From: Dehalococcoidia bacterium
GTDB lineage: Bacteria; Chloroflexota; Dehalococcoidia; Dehalococcoidales; E44-bin46
Assembly (NCBI GenBank): GCA_004376105.1
Contig: SOKA01000021.1
Span: 1 to 17,094 of the forward strand
Length of the DNA: 17,094 nucleotides
Reading direction: 5' to 3'
Part shown: positions 7,281-15,265 of the stretch, one piece after another
Layout: every line of letters begins with the position of its first letter
Numbering within the stretch: position 1 is the stretch's first letter
Program-made: the position numbers and the translations under genes
Notes under the pieces: generated by a model
Told to the model about the DNA's origin: nothing
Seen by the model: only the letters and a program-made list of their open reading frames with translations
Database searches by the model: none

Positions 7281-7309
7281 TTGAAGGGCGCCCTGTTATA
7301 ACCTATAAT
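7281..7309 (+). promoter_or_regulatory. Sigma-70-type promoter for aspS-tig-clpP
   Basis: TTGAAG (7281-7286) and a consensus TATAAT (7304-7309) are separated by exactly 17 bp. Transcription would start near 7316, leaving about a 30-base leader before the aspS TTG at 7345. It is the best promoter match I found in the window and sits in the only sizeable non-coding gap. Confidence 0.7.
7285..7302. promoter_or_regulatory. Two abutting palindromes in the promoter spacer (operator candidate)
   Basis: AGGGCGCCCT (7285-7294) is a perfect 10-bp palindrome and GTTATAAC (7295-7302) a perfect 8-bp palindrome. They lie side by side and fill the space between the -35 and -10 elements. A protein bound there would block RNA polymerase. 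The binding protein is unknown. Confidence 0.35.
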
Positions 7310-7344
7310 CAACTGGAGAAGACTGCTGAAAATGGGGGATAATT

Positions 7345-9168
7345 TTGCTCAAGAGTCATAGTTGCGGTGAGCTGAACAAAAAGCATGTAGGTGCCAAGGT
7401 AACCCTGGCTGGTTGGGTAGACCGACGTCGAGACCACGGGAGGCTAATATTTATCGACCTGCGTGACAGGGAGGGCATAGTTCAGGTGGTATTCAACCCA
7501 GAAACTTCAAAGCAATGCCACCTAGTAGCTAGCGAGATGCGCAATGAATATGTGGTCAGGGTTAGTGGTGAGGTTGCCCCTCGTCCTCCGGGAACCGAGA
7601 ACCCCAAATTGGCTACCGGTGATATTGAGGTTATCGCCCAGGATACAGAAATACTTAATCCATCAAAGACGCCACCTTTCTATATAAATGAAGATGTTGA
7701 AGTGGAGGAAAGCCTCCGTCTCAGGTATCGCTATCTTGACCTGCGCCGAGCTCGAATGAGGGAAAATCTACGCCTTCGTCACAAGGTAGTGAAATTTATT
7801 CACAATTTCCTGGATGCTAAGGGGTTTATTGAAGTAGAAACACCAATCCTAATTAAGAGCACCCCTGAGGGGGCTCGGGATTACTTAGTGCCTAGTCGTC
7901 TTTATCCCGGCAAGTTTTATGCGCTACCTCAGTCTCCACAACAACTCAAACAATTGTTAATGGTAGCTGGCGTGGAGAAATATTATCAAATAGCTAGGTG
8001 CTTTCGTGACGAGGATACACGCGCTGACCGCCAACCTGAGTTCACTCAGCTTGACCTAGAAATGAGCTTCGTTGAGGAGGAGGACATCCTCAACTTGTTT
8101 GAGGAGCTTTTCACCTCTATGGTGGAGACGATTAAACCTGATTTGGGGCTTATAAAACCCTTCCCTCGTCTTACCTACGCTGAGGCAATGGAACGTTATG
8201 GTACGGATAAGCCTGATTTGCGCTTTGGTCTGGAGATAAAAGACCTGACAGACATTGCTGCCCAATCCAACTTTTCTGTTTTTCGTTCTGCTTCGGCTAG
8301 AGGAGGTAAGGTAAAGGGTATATGCGCCCCTGGCTGTGCTACCTATACCCGAAGTCAGCTTGATGAACTAAATAAGCTGGTGCAGAGTCTCGGGGCTGAA
8401 GGCTTAGTAACTATGTCACTAGGCAGCGCAGGCGGTAGTTTAAGTGATTTAACCGTTAAAATGGTAAGGTCGGTGGCGGCTAAATTTCTAACCTTAGACC
8501 AGATTAGAGAAATAGCCAGGCGTTTGGGTGCAGATGTGGGAGACCTTCTACTTATTATGGCTGGTAAGCCTGAGCTGGTTGATATGGCATTGGGTGAACT
8601 GCGCCAAGAGATGGGGCATCGGCTTAAGTTGGATAACCCACATCTTCTTGCCTTTGCCTTCATTGTGGATTTCCCCTTGTTAAAGCGCAGTGAGGAGGCA
8701 GGACGATGGGAGTCAATGCATCATCCATTTACTGCACCTAGGGATGAAGATGTGCCCTTACTGGATATCGCCCCTGAAAAGGTGCGGGCTAAGCATTATG
8801 ATATAATATGTAATGGGTGTGAAATTGCTGGCGGTAGCCTTAGGATTTACACCGGTGAGCTTCAAAGGAAGATATTTAGACTGCTGGGCTATAGTGATGA
8901 AGAGACTGAGGAGCGTTTCGGGCATTTGCTAGAGGCTTTTGACTATGGTGCCCCGCCTCACGGTGGTATAGCCCACGGCATTGACCGCATTGTGATGCTA
9001 CTGGCCGGAGAGAGGACCATCAGGGAGGTAATTGCCTTTCCTAAAACCCAAGAGGCTGTCGATTTAACATTTAATACTCCTTCGCCAGTTACAGAAGAGC
9101 AATTGGCTGAATTACACTTGCATCTACGGGGGGAAGGTGAAAGTAACCAACGAGAAAATAGAAGATAG
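7345..9168 (+). CDS. aspS: Aspartyl-tRNA synthetase, bacterial type, probably non-discriminating (AspRS)
   Basis: AspRS is a class IIb synthetase that charges tRNA-Asp. The 607-residue product has the OB-fold anticodon domain (about 1-110) with GWVDRRRDHG, class II motif 1 with TPEGARDYLVPSR (173-185), motif 2 FRDED-x-RADRQPEFTQ (220-235), the bacterial GAD insertion (about 290-430) and motif 3 GIAHGIDRIVMLLAG (541-555). His31 and Gly83 align with the His31/Gly82 pair of the Pseudomonas non-discriminating enzyme, suggesting it also makes Asp-tRNA-Asn for GatCAB. The TTG start follows GGGGG at 7334-7338 and gives the usual N-terminus LKSHSCGEL. Its last 32 bases overlap tig. Confidence 0.95.
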   Translation: MLKSHSCGELNKKHVGAKVTLAGWVDRRRDHGRLIFIDLRDREGIVQVVFNPETSKQCHLVASEMRNEYVVRVSGEVAPRPPGTENPKLATGDIEVIAQDTEILNPSKTPPFYINEDVEVEESLRLRYRYLDLRRARMRENLRLRHKVVKFIHNFLDAKGFIEVETPILIKSTPEGARDYLVPSRLYPGKFYALPQSPQQLKQLLMVAGVEKYYQIARCFRDEDTRADRQPEFTQLDLEMSFVEEEDILNLFEELFTSMVETIKPDLGLIKPFPRLTYAEAMERYGTDKPDLRFGLEIKDLTDIAAQSNFSVFRSASARGGKVKGICAPGCATYTRSQLDELNKLVQSLGAEGLVTMSLGSAGGSLSDLTVKMVRSVAAKFLTLDQIREIARRLGADVGDLLLIMAGKPELVDMALGELRQEMGHRLKLDNPHLLAFAFIVDFPLLKRSEEAGRWESMHHPFTAPRDEDVPLLDIAPEKVRAKHYDIICNGCEIAGGSLRIYTGELQRKIFRLLGYSDEETEERFGHLLEAFDYGAPPHGGIAHGIDRIVMLLAGERTIREVIAFPKTQEAVDLTFNTPSPVTEEQLAELHLHLRGEGESNQRENRR

Positions 9169-10459
9169 TCAGGCGTTCCTGAGCATTGAGATGGAGCCGG
9201 CTGAGGTAGAAGAGTCCTTAGAAGAGTCCTATCATCGCCTGGTTAAGAAAACAGATATTCCAGGCTTTCGTAGAGGAAAGGCGCCACGGGCTATACTAGA
9301 ACGCTACCTAAGTAAAGAAAGCCTCTTTGAAGAGGCGCTAAGTAATCTACTGCCTAAAGCTTATAAAAAGGCCATCAAAGAGCAAAAATTGGAGGCTATT
9401 GCTCGCCCCTCTATTGAGATAGCTCAGAAAGACCCTGTAATATTTAAGGCAATAGTGCCGTTACGACCTACGGTTAAGCTTGGTGATTACCATCATATTC
9501 AAGTTACGCCAGAACCTATAGAGGTAAGCGAGGCTGATGTTAACGCCATAATAGAGAGACTGCGCCATCAGCATGCGGCTTGGGAGCCGGTAGAGCGTCC
9601 AGTAGGTTTTAATGATTTAGTAGTTTTAGATATCGAGAGCAATATTGAAGATAAGCCTTTTATAAACCAAAAAGGAGCCCAATATCAGGTTGTTCAAAAT
9701 CAGCCCTTTCCGGTACCTGGATTTGCTGAGCAGTTAGTGGGGATGGGGAGGGATGAAGAGAAGGAGCTCCAGCTTCAATTCCCCCTAGATTATCCTAAAG
9801 GCGAGCTGGCTGGGAAAGAGGCTTCGTTTAAAATAAGGGTTGTCGAGATAAAACAGGAGAGGCTCCCTGAGTTAAATGGTGAATTTGCTAAAGAGATTGA
9901 CTCTAATTTCGAAACCTTGGATTCACTCCGAGAACAGGTCTCGGCTGACTTAAGGCTCAGAGCTGAGGAGAAAGCCAAGATAGATTTTGAGGAACGGGTT
10001 ATAGAAGTAGTGGTTGACATTACGCAAGTAGACTTCCCACCAATCTTGGTAGAAATGGAAATTGACCGACTCCTTAACCAACGGTTACAACGCTGGCAAA
10101 CGGGTGGTAACAGTTTAGAGGAATATCTGGCAAGTATTAACAAGACAGAGGAGGAAATACGGGAGGAACTACGGCCGCCAGCGACAAAGAGAACTATTTG
10201 GTCGCTTGTGCTAGGAGAGGTTGCCAAGAAGGGAAAAATTAAAGTTAGTGACTCTGCGATAGATACCGAGATTAAAAACATAATCAAAAGTGCTACTGAG
10301 GATAAAAAGGGTGAACTAAACAAATTTCTAAATACTCCACAGTCCCGTGAATCAATCAAGCAAACGTTAATTACACGAAAAACTATACAGCGGCTGGTAA
10401 AAATAGCTAAAGGTTCAAATATGAGTATTAAGACGCCACAAAAGGAGGAACAAAAATGA
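9137..10459 (+). CDS. tig: Trigger factor, ribosome-associated chaperone and prolyl isomerase
   Basis: Trigger factor binds the ribosomal exit tunnel and shelters nascent chains. The 440-residue product has the N-terminal ribosome-docking domain with GFRRGKAP at 43-50 (the GFRxGKxP signature), a FKBP-like PPIase region at about 150-240 (FNDLVVLDIE, then PVPGFAEQLVGM), and a long charged helical C-terminal chaperone domain. The GTG start lies inside aspS, overlapping it by 32 bases in another frame. A G-run (9127-9133) supplies the likely ribosome binding site, though spacing is short; the N-terminus KVTNEKIEDSQ matches family starts. It ends in ATGA shared with clpP. The PPIase aromatic pocket looks partly altered, so isomerase activity is not certain. 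Confidence 0.93.
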   Translation: MKVTNEKIEDSQAFLSIEMEPAEVEESLEESYHRLVKKTDIPGFRRGKAPRAILERYLSKESLFEEALSNLLPKAYKKAIKEQKLEAIARPSIEIAQKDPVIFKAIVPLRPTVKLGDYHHIQVTPEPIEVSEADVNAIIERLRHQHAAWEPVERPVGFNDLVVLDIESNIEDKPFINQKGAQYQVVQNQPFPVPGFAEQLVGMGRDEEKELQLQFPLDYPKGELAGKEASFKIRVVEIKQERLPELNGEFAKEIDSNFETLDSLREQVSADLRLRAEEKAKIDFEERVIEVVVDITQVDFPPILVEMEIDRLLNQRLQRWQTGGNSLEEYLASINKTEEEIREELRPPATKRTIWSLVLGEVAKKGKIKVSDSAIDTEIKNIIKSATEDKKGELNKFLNTPQSRESIKQTLITRKTIQRLVKIAKGSNMSIKTPQKEEQK

Positions 10460-11058
10460 ATACCCGACCGATGAATGTTATTCCGATGGTGATTGAAAGT
10501 GGAGCCAGAGGGGAGCGAGCCTTTGATATATACTCACTTCTATTGAAAGAGCGCATTGTCATGTTAGGCATGCCTATTAATGACCAGGTGGCTAATGTTA
10601 TTATTGCCCAGCTTCTCTATCTGGAGCGAGAGGACCCAGATAAAGACATAAGCCTCTACGTTCACTGTCCCGGCGGTATCATCAGTGCCGGTCTTGCTGT
10701 TTACGACACTATGCAGCTTATACGCCCTGATGTATCGACCATCTGTGTTGGGCTGGCAGCCAGTATGGGGACGTTACTCCTTTGTTCTGGAGCCAAGGGC
10801 AAGCGCTATGCTCTGCCCAACTCCACCATACATCTGCACCAGGCAGTTGGTGGTGCTCAAGGATATGCAACCGATATAGAGATTGCTGCTCGTGAGATTA
10901 TGCGTGTGCAAGAAGTGATACGGAATATTTTAGTTAAACATACCGGTCAGACAGTGGAAAAGATAACCCATGATACTGACCGAGACTTCTACCTCAATCC
11001 GGAGCAGGCAGTAGAGTATGGGATTGTGGATGAAGTCCTGAGCAAACCACCTGGATAA
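10456..11058 (+). CDS. clpP: ATP-dependent Clp protease proteolytic subunit (ClpP)
   Basis: ClpP is the serine peptidase barrel that degrades substrates fed in by a Clp ATPase. The 200-residue product carries the full catalytic triad Ser103 (in GLAASMG), His128 (in HLHQA) and Asp177 (in DTDRDFY), with the same spacing as E. coli Ser97/His122/Asp171. HCPGG at 70-74 replaces the more usual NSPGG, and QAVGGAQG replaces QPxGGAQG. The start overlaps the tig stop (ATGA), with AAAGGAGG 7 bases before it. Few residues precede the mature-type N-terminus, so any propeptide is short. clpX, a common next gene, is absent; the next gene lies on the other strand and abuts directly. Confidence 0.95.
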   Translation: MNTRPMNVIPMVIESGARGERAFDIYSLLLKERIVMLGMPINDQVANVIIAQLLYLEREDPDKDISLYVHCPGGIISAGLAVYDTMQLIRPDVSTICVGLAASMGTLLLCSGAKGKRYALPNSTIHLHQAVGGAQGYATDIEIAAREIMRVQEVIRNILVKHTGQTVEKITHDTDRDFYLNPEQAVEYGIVDEVLSKPPG

Positions 11059-12066
11059 TTATAATTGCTCCGAATAGAGTTCTTGGTAGCGTTGAGCTAG
11101 TTGGTTGAGGGTGGGGAAGCCTTGTCTTGTGCCTAGCTTGGTAATGGAGAAACGAGCTACGATGTCACCCAGACGACCACACTCTTTAAGTCCTTTTCCC
11201 TTAAGTAGACCATAGAGAAATCCGGTAGCGAAAGCATCACCGGCACCAGTAGTATCTGCTTGGGACACTATATCTTGGTTACTAGATTGAATTGCGTGTT
11301 CCGTCTCAGTATCCCTAATGTAACCGATAGCGGTAACTGTTCTATGACTAGTCCCTTTGCCTAACTCCAGCCTTATTCCTTTGCCTAGGGTAACCACAAT
11401 AATAGAGCAGCCTTGCTTAAGGCAGTTTTCGGCTCCGTTTGTAATATCCTCCCCAGTCAATTGCTTTATTTCATCCCGGTTAATAAAAAGGATATGAGTC
11501 TTAGTTAATATTGGAGCCAGAGCCTTGAGCCCCTTAGAGGCATATAGTGCCCCGGGAGCAAAACTAAGCTTAGTGGATAAATCTAACCTGTGCATCAACT
11601 CCAGCAATATTTTGAACTGCCTATCATCAGCAAAGGAAGAGAGATGGAGCATTCTTGCCTGGTTTATGTAGGTCAAATCCAAATCATCCATGGTTAGTAG
11701 GTTATTGGCACCAGGGGTGATATAGAGGGAACGCCTGCCCAGCCTATCACTAAGACATATTACTGAGCCCGTTTTTGCCCCTGGCTTTACCCTGATTTGA
11801 GGAGTATCGACCCCTGCTTTTTGGAAATCCTGCATTAGTATTTTGCCTTCGGCATCATCACCAACAACGCCAGTGAAGCCAGTGCTCACCCCAAGCTTAG
11901 CTAAGCCATAGATGGTATTGGCTGCCGAGCCACCGGGAGATGATTTAGTCTCGTTTACTACTGCTTCCCCATCATCAAGGATGCGCTCTACCTTGTATAA
12001 ATGGTCTATATTCAGCGCTCCTAGCCCGGTTATCTCAATATTGCTCATAGTATTAGATTTATCCAT
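11059..12066 (-). CDS. PfkB/ribokinase-family sugar or nucleoside kinase, substrate unknown
   Basis: The 335-residue product has both PfkB signatures: PGGSAANTIYGLAKLG (44-59, with Gly45-Gly46 and Asn50) and DTTGAGDAFATGF (271-283), in which Asp277 is the catalytic base and GAGD the anion hole. It should phosphorylate a sugar, sugar acid or nucleoside hydroxymethyl with ATP. The family cannot be narrowed to ribokinase, KDG kinase or adenosine kinase from motifs alone. The ATG at 12066 has GGTGGG 11 bases upstream; a second in-frame ATG lies six codons in but has no site. It is the last gene of the minus-strand group, and its stop codon directly abuts the clpP stop on the other strand. Confidence 0.88.
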   Translation of the reverse strand: MDKSNTMSNIEITGLGALNIDHLYKVERILDDGEAVVNETKSSPGGSAANTIYGLAKLGVSTGFTGVVGDDAEGKILMQDFQKAGVDTPQIRVKPGAKTGSVICLSDRLGRRSLYITPGANNLLTMDDLDLTYINQARMLHLSSFADDRQFKILLELMHRLDLSTKLSFAPGALYASKGLKALAPILTKTHILFINRDEIKQLTGEDITNGAENCLKQGCSIIVVTLGKGIRLELGKGTSHRTVTAIGYIRDTETEHAIQSSNQDIVSQADTTGAGDAFATGFLYGLLKGKGLKECGRLGDIVARFSITKLGTRQGFPTLNQLAQRYQELYSEQL

Positions 12067-12150
12067 ATACTGCAGAGCCCACCTATAAGGTCAAATGCAC
12101 AATCAAAATTCCGCCTGTTCTTACCTTGTTTACCAGAATTTTATTGAAAT

Positions 12151-13131
12151 TTACTTGACTATCTTCATAGCTCTGAGGATGCTACCAAGTTCAGTTTTTT
12201 CTTCTTCATTGAGGCCAACAAGAGGTAGCCTAACCTCTCCACCCCTCAACCCTAAAATATCCATTGCTGCCTTACATACACCAATAAACATATACCCGGT
12301 AGAGATACCACCCGCACCCGGAACGCCAGTGTGCGGACCATGATTCTCTAACACTTTGCTCATAAAGCTGGAAAGGGGAGCCATAGAGTTGACTAGCTCG
12401 GTTACTTTATTGAAATCTCTGGCAACCGCAGCCTCATAGATTGAATATGAGAGGTCTGGGGCAAAGTTGGCGACGAAACTGACAAAGCCAGGGCAACCGT
12501 ATAACGCTTCGAAAGAAAACATTTCCTCGCCTGGCCCACACAGAACCACCGTGTCTTTCGGGTCTATAGTCTTTTGCATCAGATAGTAGGACAAAATACT
12601 AGGTGTACTCTCTTTAACTGCTATAAAATTTGGTATCTTGGCTAACTTGGCCATTAAAGCTGGCTTGACCCAGGAGCTGGATACACCAGGATTATTATAA
12701 AGCATTACGCCGATATTGACGCTTTCAGCTATCTGTTTATAGTGTTGGTACATACCCTCCTCTTCTGGAATGTGATAATAGGGAAGGACGACCTGAACTC
12801 CGTCTGCACCCACAGACTGAGCATACTGGCACATTTTAATGGTTTCTTGAGTGCCGGCTCGAGCTGTCCCGGCTAATACCGGAAGTCTTCCATTCACCTC
12901 TTCCACAACCATTTTGATAACGGCTTTGCACTCATCATCAGACATAGCATAAAACTCCCCGGTACTGCCCAGTGGTACGAATACAAAATCTTTACCTGAC
13001 ATACGCTCAACTAACCAACGCGTATTGGCTCGCATACCATCCAAATCAAGGCTACCATCTTTATTGAATGGCGTGATTTGAACCACGAATACACCCTTCA
13101 TAGCTTTTTTTAAGTCACTTAATTGCATCAT
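12151..13131 (-). CDS. DHDPS/N-acetylneuraminate lyase-family aldolase, probably not DapA
   Basis: The 326-residue product is a class I (Schiff-base) TIM-barrel lyase. It has GSTGE at 55-59 (pyruvyl carboxylate site), YNNP with catalytic Tyr145, and AVKES with Schiff-base Lys173. The segment after YNNP reads GVSSS, whereas true dihydrodipicolinate synthases have a serine-arginine pair there that binds the aspartate-semialdehyde carboxylate. The arginine is missing and the protein is about 30 residues longer than DapA, so a lysine role is unlikely. A 2-keto-3-deoxy acid aldolase or dehydratase is a better guess. The ATG start follows GAGG with 6 bases between. A PfkB kinase lies downstream and a D-2-hydroxyacid dehydrogenase upstream, separated by 84 and 82 bp. 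Confidence 0.87.
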   Translation of the reverse strand: MMQLSDLKKAMKGVFVVQITPFNKDGSLDLDGMRANTRWLVERMSGKDFVFVPLGSTGEFYAMSDDECKAVIKMVVEEVNGRLPVLAGTARAGTQETIKMCQYAQSVGADGVQVVLPYYHIPEEEGMYQHYKQIAESVNIGVMLYNNPGVSSSWVKPALMAKLAKIPNFIAVKESTPSILSYYLMQKTIDPKDTVVLCGPGEEMFSFEALYGCPGFVSFVANFAPDLSYSIYEAAVARDFNKVTELVNSMAPLSSFMSKVLENHGPHTGVPGAGGISTGYMFIGVCKAAMDILGLRGGEVRLPLVGLNEEEKTELGSILRAMKIVK

Positions 13132-13213
13132 TACTTACCTCACTTTATTATCCCCTTCAGCGGTAAAGATTTCCTTGCTAATAGCCCTATAAAAGGTAAC
13201 AGCTTGGTTTCTC

Positions 13214-14230
13214 TTATGCTTTTCCCCACCTCTCCAAAAATTTCTCCTTGACCTCAGGATTGACAAACCACGTGGGCCATTCTCCACGGAAAACCTGTCC
13301 AAGGTGTTCATAGGCCCTTCGCTTTATTTCGGACATAGAATGCTCGGAGTACCAGGCAGAATGGGCAGTAAGGATCACGTTTTCCAGTTTGAGTAAAGGA
13401 TGGTCTAAACTAATAGATTCTCCTTTCACCAAGTCCAGCCCAGCACCGGCAATGTAGCCATGAGTAAGGGCGGTATATAAAGCCTCCTCATCGGCAAAAT
13501 CAGCTCGGGCACAATTAATAAAATAAGCTGTTGGTTTCATCTTCCTGAATTGCTCTATTCCCAGTAGGTGCCGGTTCTCTTCGGTCAGGGCAGCATTGAC
13601 TGAGATGTAGTCTGATTCACTAAGCAAGCGGTCAAGTGTTACTGATTCAACACCTGATTCCTTAAATACATTGGAAGGCAGGTAAGGGTCAAAGGCAATA
13701 ACCCTTAACCCAAAGCCTTTGGCTTTGGGGACAATGAGGCGTCCAATCCTACCGAAGCCGATTATCCCCAAGGTTTGCCCCTTTATCTGAAACATAGGTG
13801 ACCATATCTCCGGCATTTCCTGTTTGGCAGTAAAACCCCATTTTCCTTCCCTTACTGCTCTATCAAGGCGGGTGAGTCTTCTGGCGCAGGCAAGGATGAG
13901 CGCCATGACGTGCTCAGCGACTTCCTCTGAACAGTAATCCCCGGCAAAAGAAACACAGATGCCGTAATCCGTTGCTGCCTGAACATCTATACCCTCATAG
14001 CCTGCTCCTATATTATGAATCAGCTTACACTTATTAAGCTTGCTTATTACCTTTCTGGTAAAAGGTACTAAGCACTCCATACCGGTCAGTATAGCATCGG
14101 CATCTTGTGTGGCAGCAATAAGCTCGTCCTCTGTGTTACAGGGAGTAGTGAAAAGCTCACCACCTATCTTCCGACATTCCTCCTCATCCCCAGCGAGGTG
14201 GAGTAGGGTTATCACTACTTTAAAAGTCAT
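13214..14230 (-). CDS. D-isomer-specific 2-hydroxyacid dehydrogenase, NAD-dependent
   Basis: The 338-residue product reduces a 2-keto acid to the D-2-hydroxy acid or the reverse, with NAD(H). The Rossmann motif GFGRIG is at 158-163, followed by Asp181 at the end of the second strand, which favours NAD over NADP. The catalytic set is Arg242 (NCARADF), Glu271 (VKGES) and His290 (LTAHSAWYS). The usual SRGG after the first of these is replaced by ARAD, which differs from glycerate and phosphoglycerate dehydrogenases. No ACT domain follows, so it is not a long-form SerA. The ATG start has AAGGGG about 7 bases upstream and lies 30 bp after the HAD gene. The substrate is unknown. Confidence 0.9.
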   Translation of the reverse strand: MTFKVVITLLHLAGDEEECRKIGGELFTTPCNTEDELIAATQDADAILTGMECLVPFTRKVISKLNKCKLIHNIGAGYEGIDVQAATDYGICVSFAGDYCSEEVAEHVMALILACARRLTRLDRAVREGKWGFTAKQEMPEIWSPMFQIKGQTLGIIGFGRIGRLIVPKAKGFGLRVIAFDPYLPSNVFKESGVESVTLDRLLSESDYISVNAALTEENRHLLGIEQFRKMKPTAYFINCARADFADEEALYTALTHGYIAGAGLDLVKGESISLDHPLLKLENVILTAHSAWYSEHSMSEIKRRAYEHLGQVFRGEWPTWFVNPEVKEKFLERWGKA

Positions 14231-14260
14231 GTCATACCCCTTAAAATATTTTTAACCTTG

Positions 14261-15250
14261 TCATCCTAGCTTGCCTGCTTCCTCCCTGACCAGGCGTCTT
14301 ATCCTCTTATGAATGTCAATGACTTTATCTATATCTTTTCTGCCAGATAGCCAATGAAAGTAACCCCTGTCCCCCACCCCTCCAATTTTCCCTTTTACCT
14401 TTACTACTTTCTCTACACTACTTCGGTGACCCTTTTGCCACGCCTCAAGCACCTCGGTTAGGTCACTGAGCAATATGGAAGCCAGGCTCATGGTTGAGTA
14501 GGGTAGGGCATACTCATTAGCATTAAAAGCAATGGCTAATCCTCCCGCCTTCTCCACTGCCTGGAGCATCCTGAAATCGGTAATGCTATCACCCACTACC
14601 ACCCAATTGGATAATGGCTGGTCGTATTTATCAGCAAATTTGTTTAGGGCAGCTACTTTACGCCGTCCACCTACCGGCTTTACTTCTTTTATTACCTTGC
14701 CTAGATTAGTAGTGGGGAGTTTTTCCCAGAAGAAGTAGTCTAAGCTTTGTTTAATCCTAGCATCATCAGCAAACGGGTGCATTGTCAGAATATCTTCCTC
14801 AGTCTGTTGCAATAGGGTAGAGTCTTCTTTACATAATGTTAAGCGTAATCTATCTCCAGGGAACGGTGTGCAAGCAACATTATGAGCATAAATGCCTAAT
14901 TTGTGGGTAATACGAATGGCATACTGTTCGTAAGTAGTACTGATGCAAAATACCTTCCAGCCCTTAGACTGAAGCCAGGAGATAAGCTTTTCAGCGCCGC
15001 CAGTTAGGCTAGCTTTACTGGCTAAGCTGGCAATATCGCCCTCTGAGATATTATGAAGCACAAGGAAAGGCACGATAAGAGCTAAAGTGTCCCCAGGCTC
15101 ATAATCCTCCCTTTCTTCTAGTGTCAGTAAATCATCGTAACGACTGATAACCTCAAAAATCCTGTCTCCATTGGGGAAAAGCTTCATTAGCTCATAGGCA
15201 TTATCTTGAGGTGATAGTGGCCCTTCTAAGTCAAAACAGATAAAGTTCAC
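14261..15250 (-). CDS. HAD-superfamily hydrolase with a D-x-E motif, resembling archaeal EhaR-like proteins
   Basis: The 329-residue product begins with a HAD motif I, FDLEGPLSP, in which nucleophile Asp7 is followed two residues later by Glu9 instead of Asp. Motif II is CISTTYEQY (Ser104), motif III is probably GGRRKVAAL (Lys198), and motif IV is VVGDSITDF (Asp221 and Asp225). The DLEGPLSPQDNAYEL opening and the following PNGDRIFEVISRYDD stretch recall the uncharacterised archaeal HAD family that includes methanogen EhaR; this is from memory and not tested. It likely hydrolyses a phosphate ester, substrate unknown. The last 60 residues are basic (VKVKGK and RKDIDKVIDIHKRIRR) and lie outside the HAD core. 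The GTG start follows GAGG at spacing 10. Confidence 0.8.
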   Translation of the reverse strand: MNFICFDLEGPLSPQDNAYELMKLFPNGDRIFEVISRYDDLLTLEEREDYEPGDTLALIVPFLVLHNISEGDIASLASKASLTGGAEKLISWLQSKGWKVFCISTTYEQYAIRITHKLGIYAHNVACTPFPGDRLRLTLCKEDSTLLQQTEEDILTMHPFADDARIKQSLDYFFWEKLPTTNLGKVIKEVKPVGGRRKVAALNKFADKYDQPLSNWVVVGDSITDFRMLQAVEKAGGLAIAFNANEYALPYSTMSLASILLSDLTEVLEAWQKGHRSSVEKVVKVKGKIGGVGDRGYFHWLSGRKDIDKVIDIHKRIRRLVREEAGKLG

Positions 15251-15265
15251 CTTGAAATTACCTCA

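Noticed and set aside
7129..7344. T-box or amino acid riboswitch ahead of aspS
   Set aside because: No T-box sequence (AGGGTGGNACCGCG type) is present, and the likely transcript leader is only about 30 bases.
9790..10359. Long antisense open frame (189 codons) inside tig
   Set aside because: It is Ser-rich, as expected from the reverse of a Glu/Lys-rich gene, has no recognisable domain, and trigger factor on the plus strand is clear.
11057..11066. AATTATAATT palindrome at the clpP/kinase junction as a shared terminator
   Set aside because: It has no GC stem and no T-run; an AT-only 10-bp palindrome is not a credible intrinsic terminator.
12095..12343. Plus-strand frame of 82 codons across the kinase-lyase gap
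   Set aside because: Most of it is the reverse of the conserved C-terminus of the lyase; no ribosome binding site and no family resemblance.
13132..13213. Internal promoter in the 82-bp gap between dehydrogenase and lyase genes
   Set aside because: On the minus strand there are AT-rich stretches but no -35/-10 pair with acceptable spacing, so I do not claim one.
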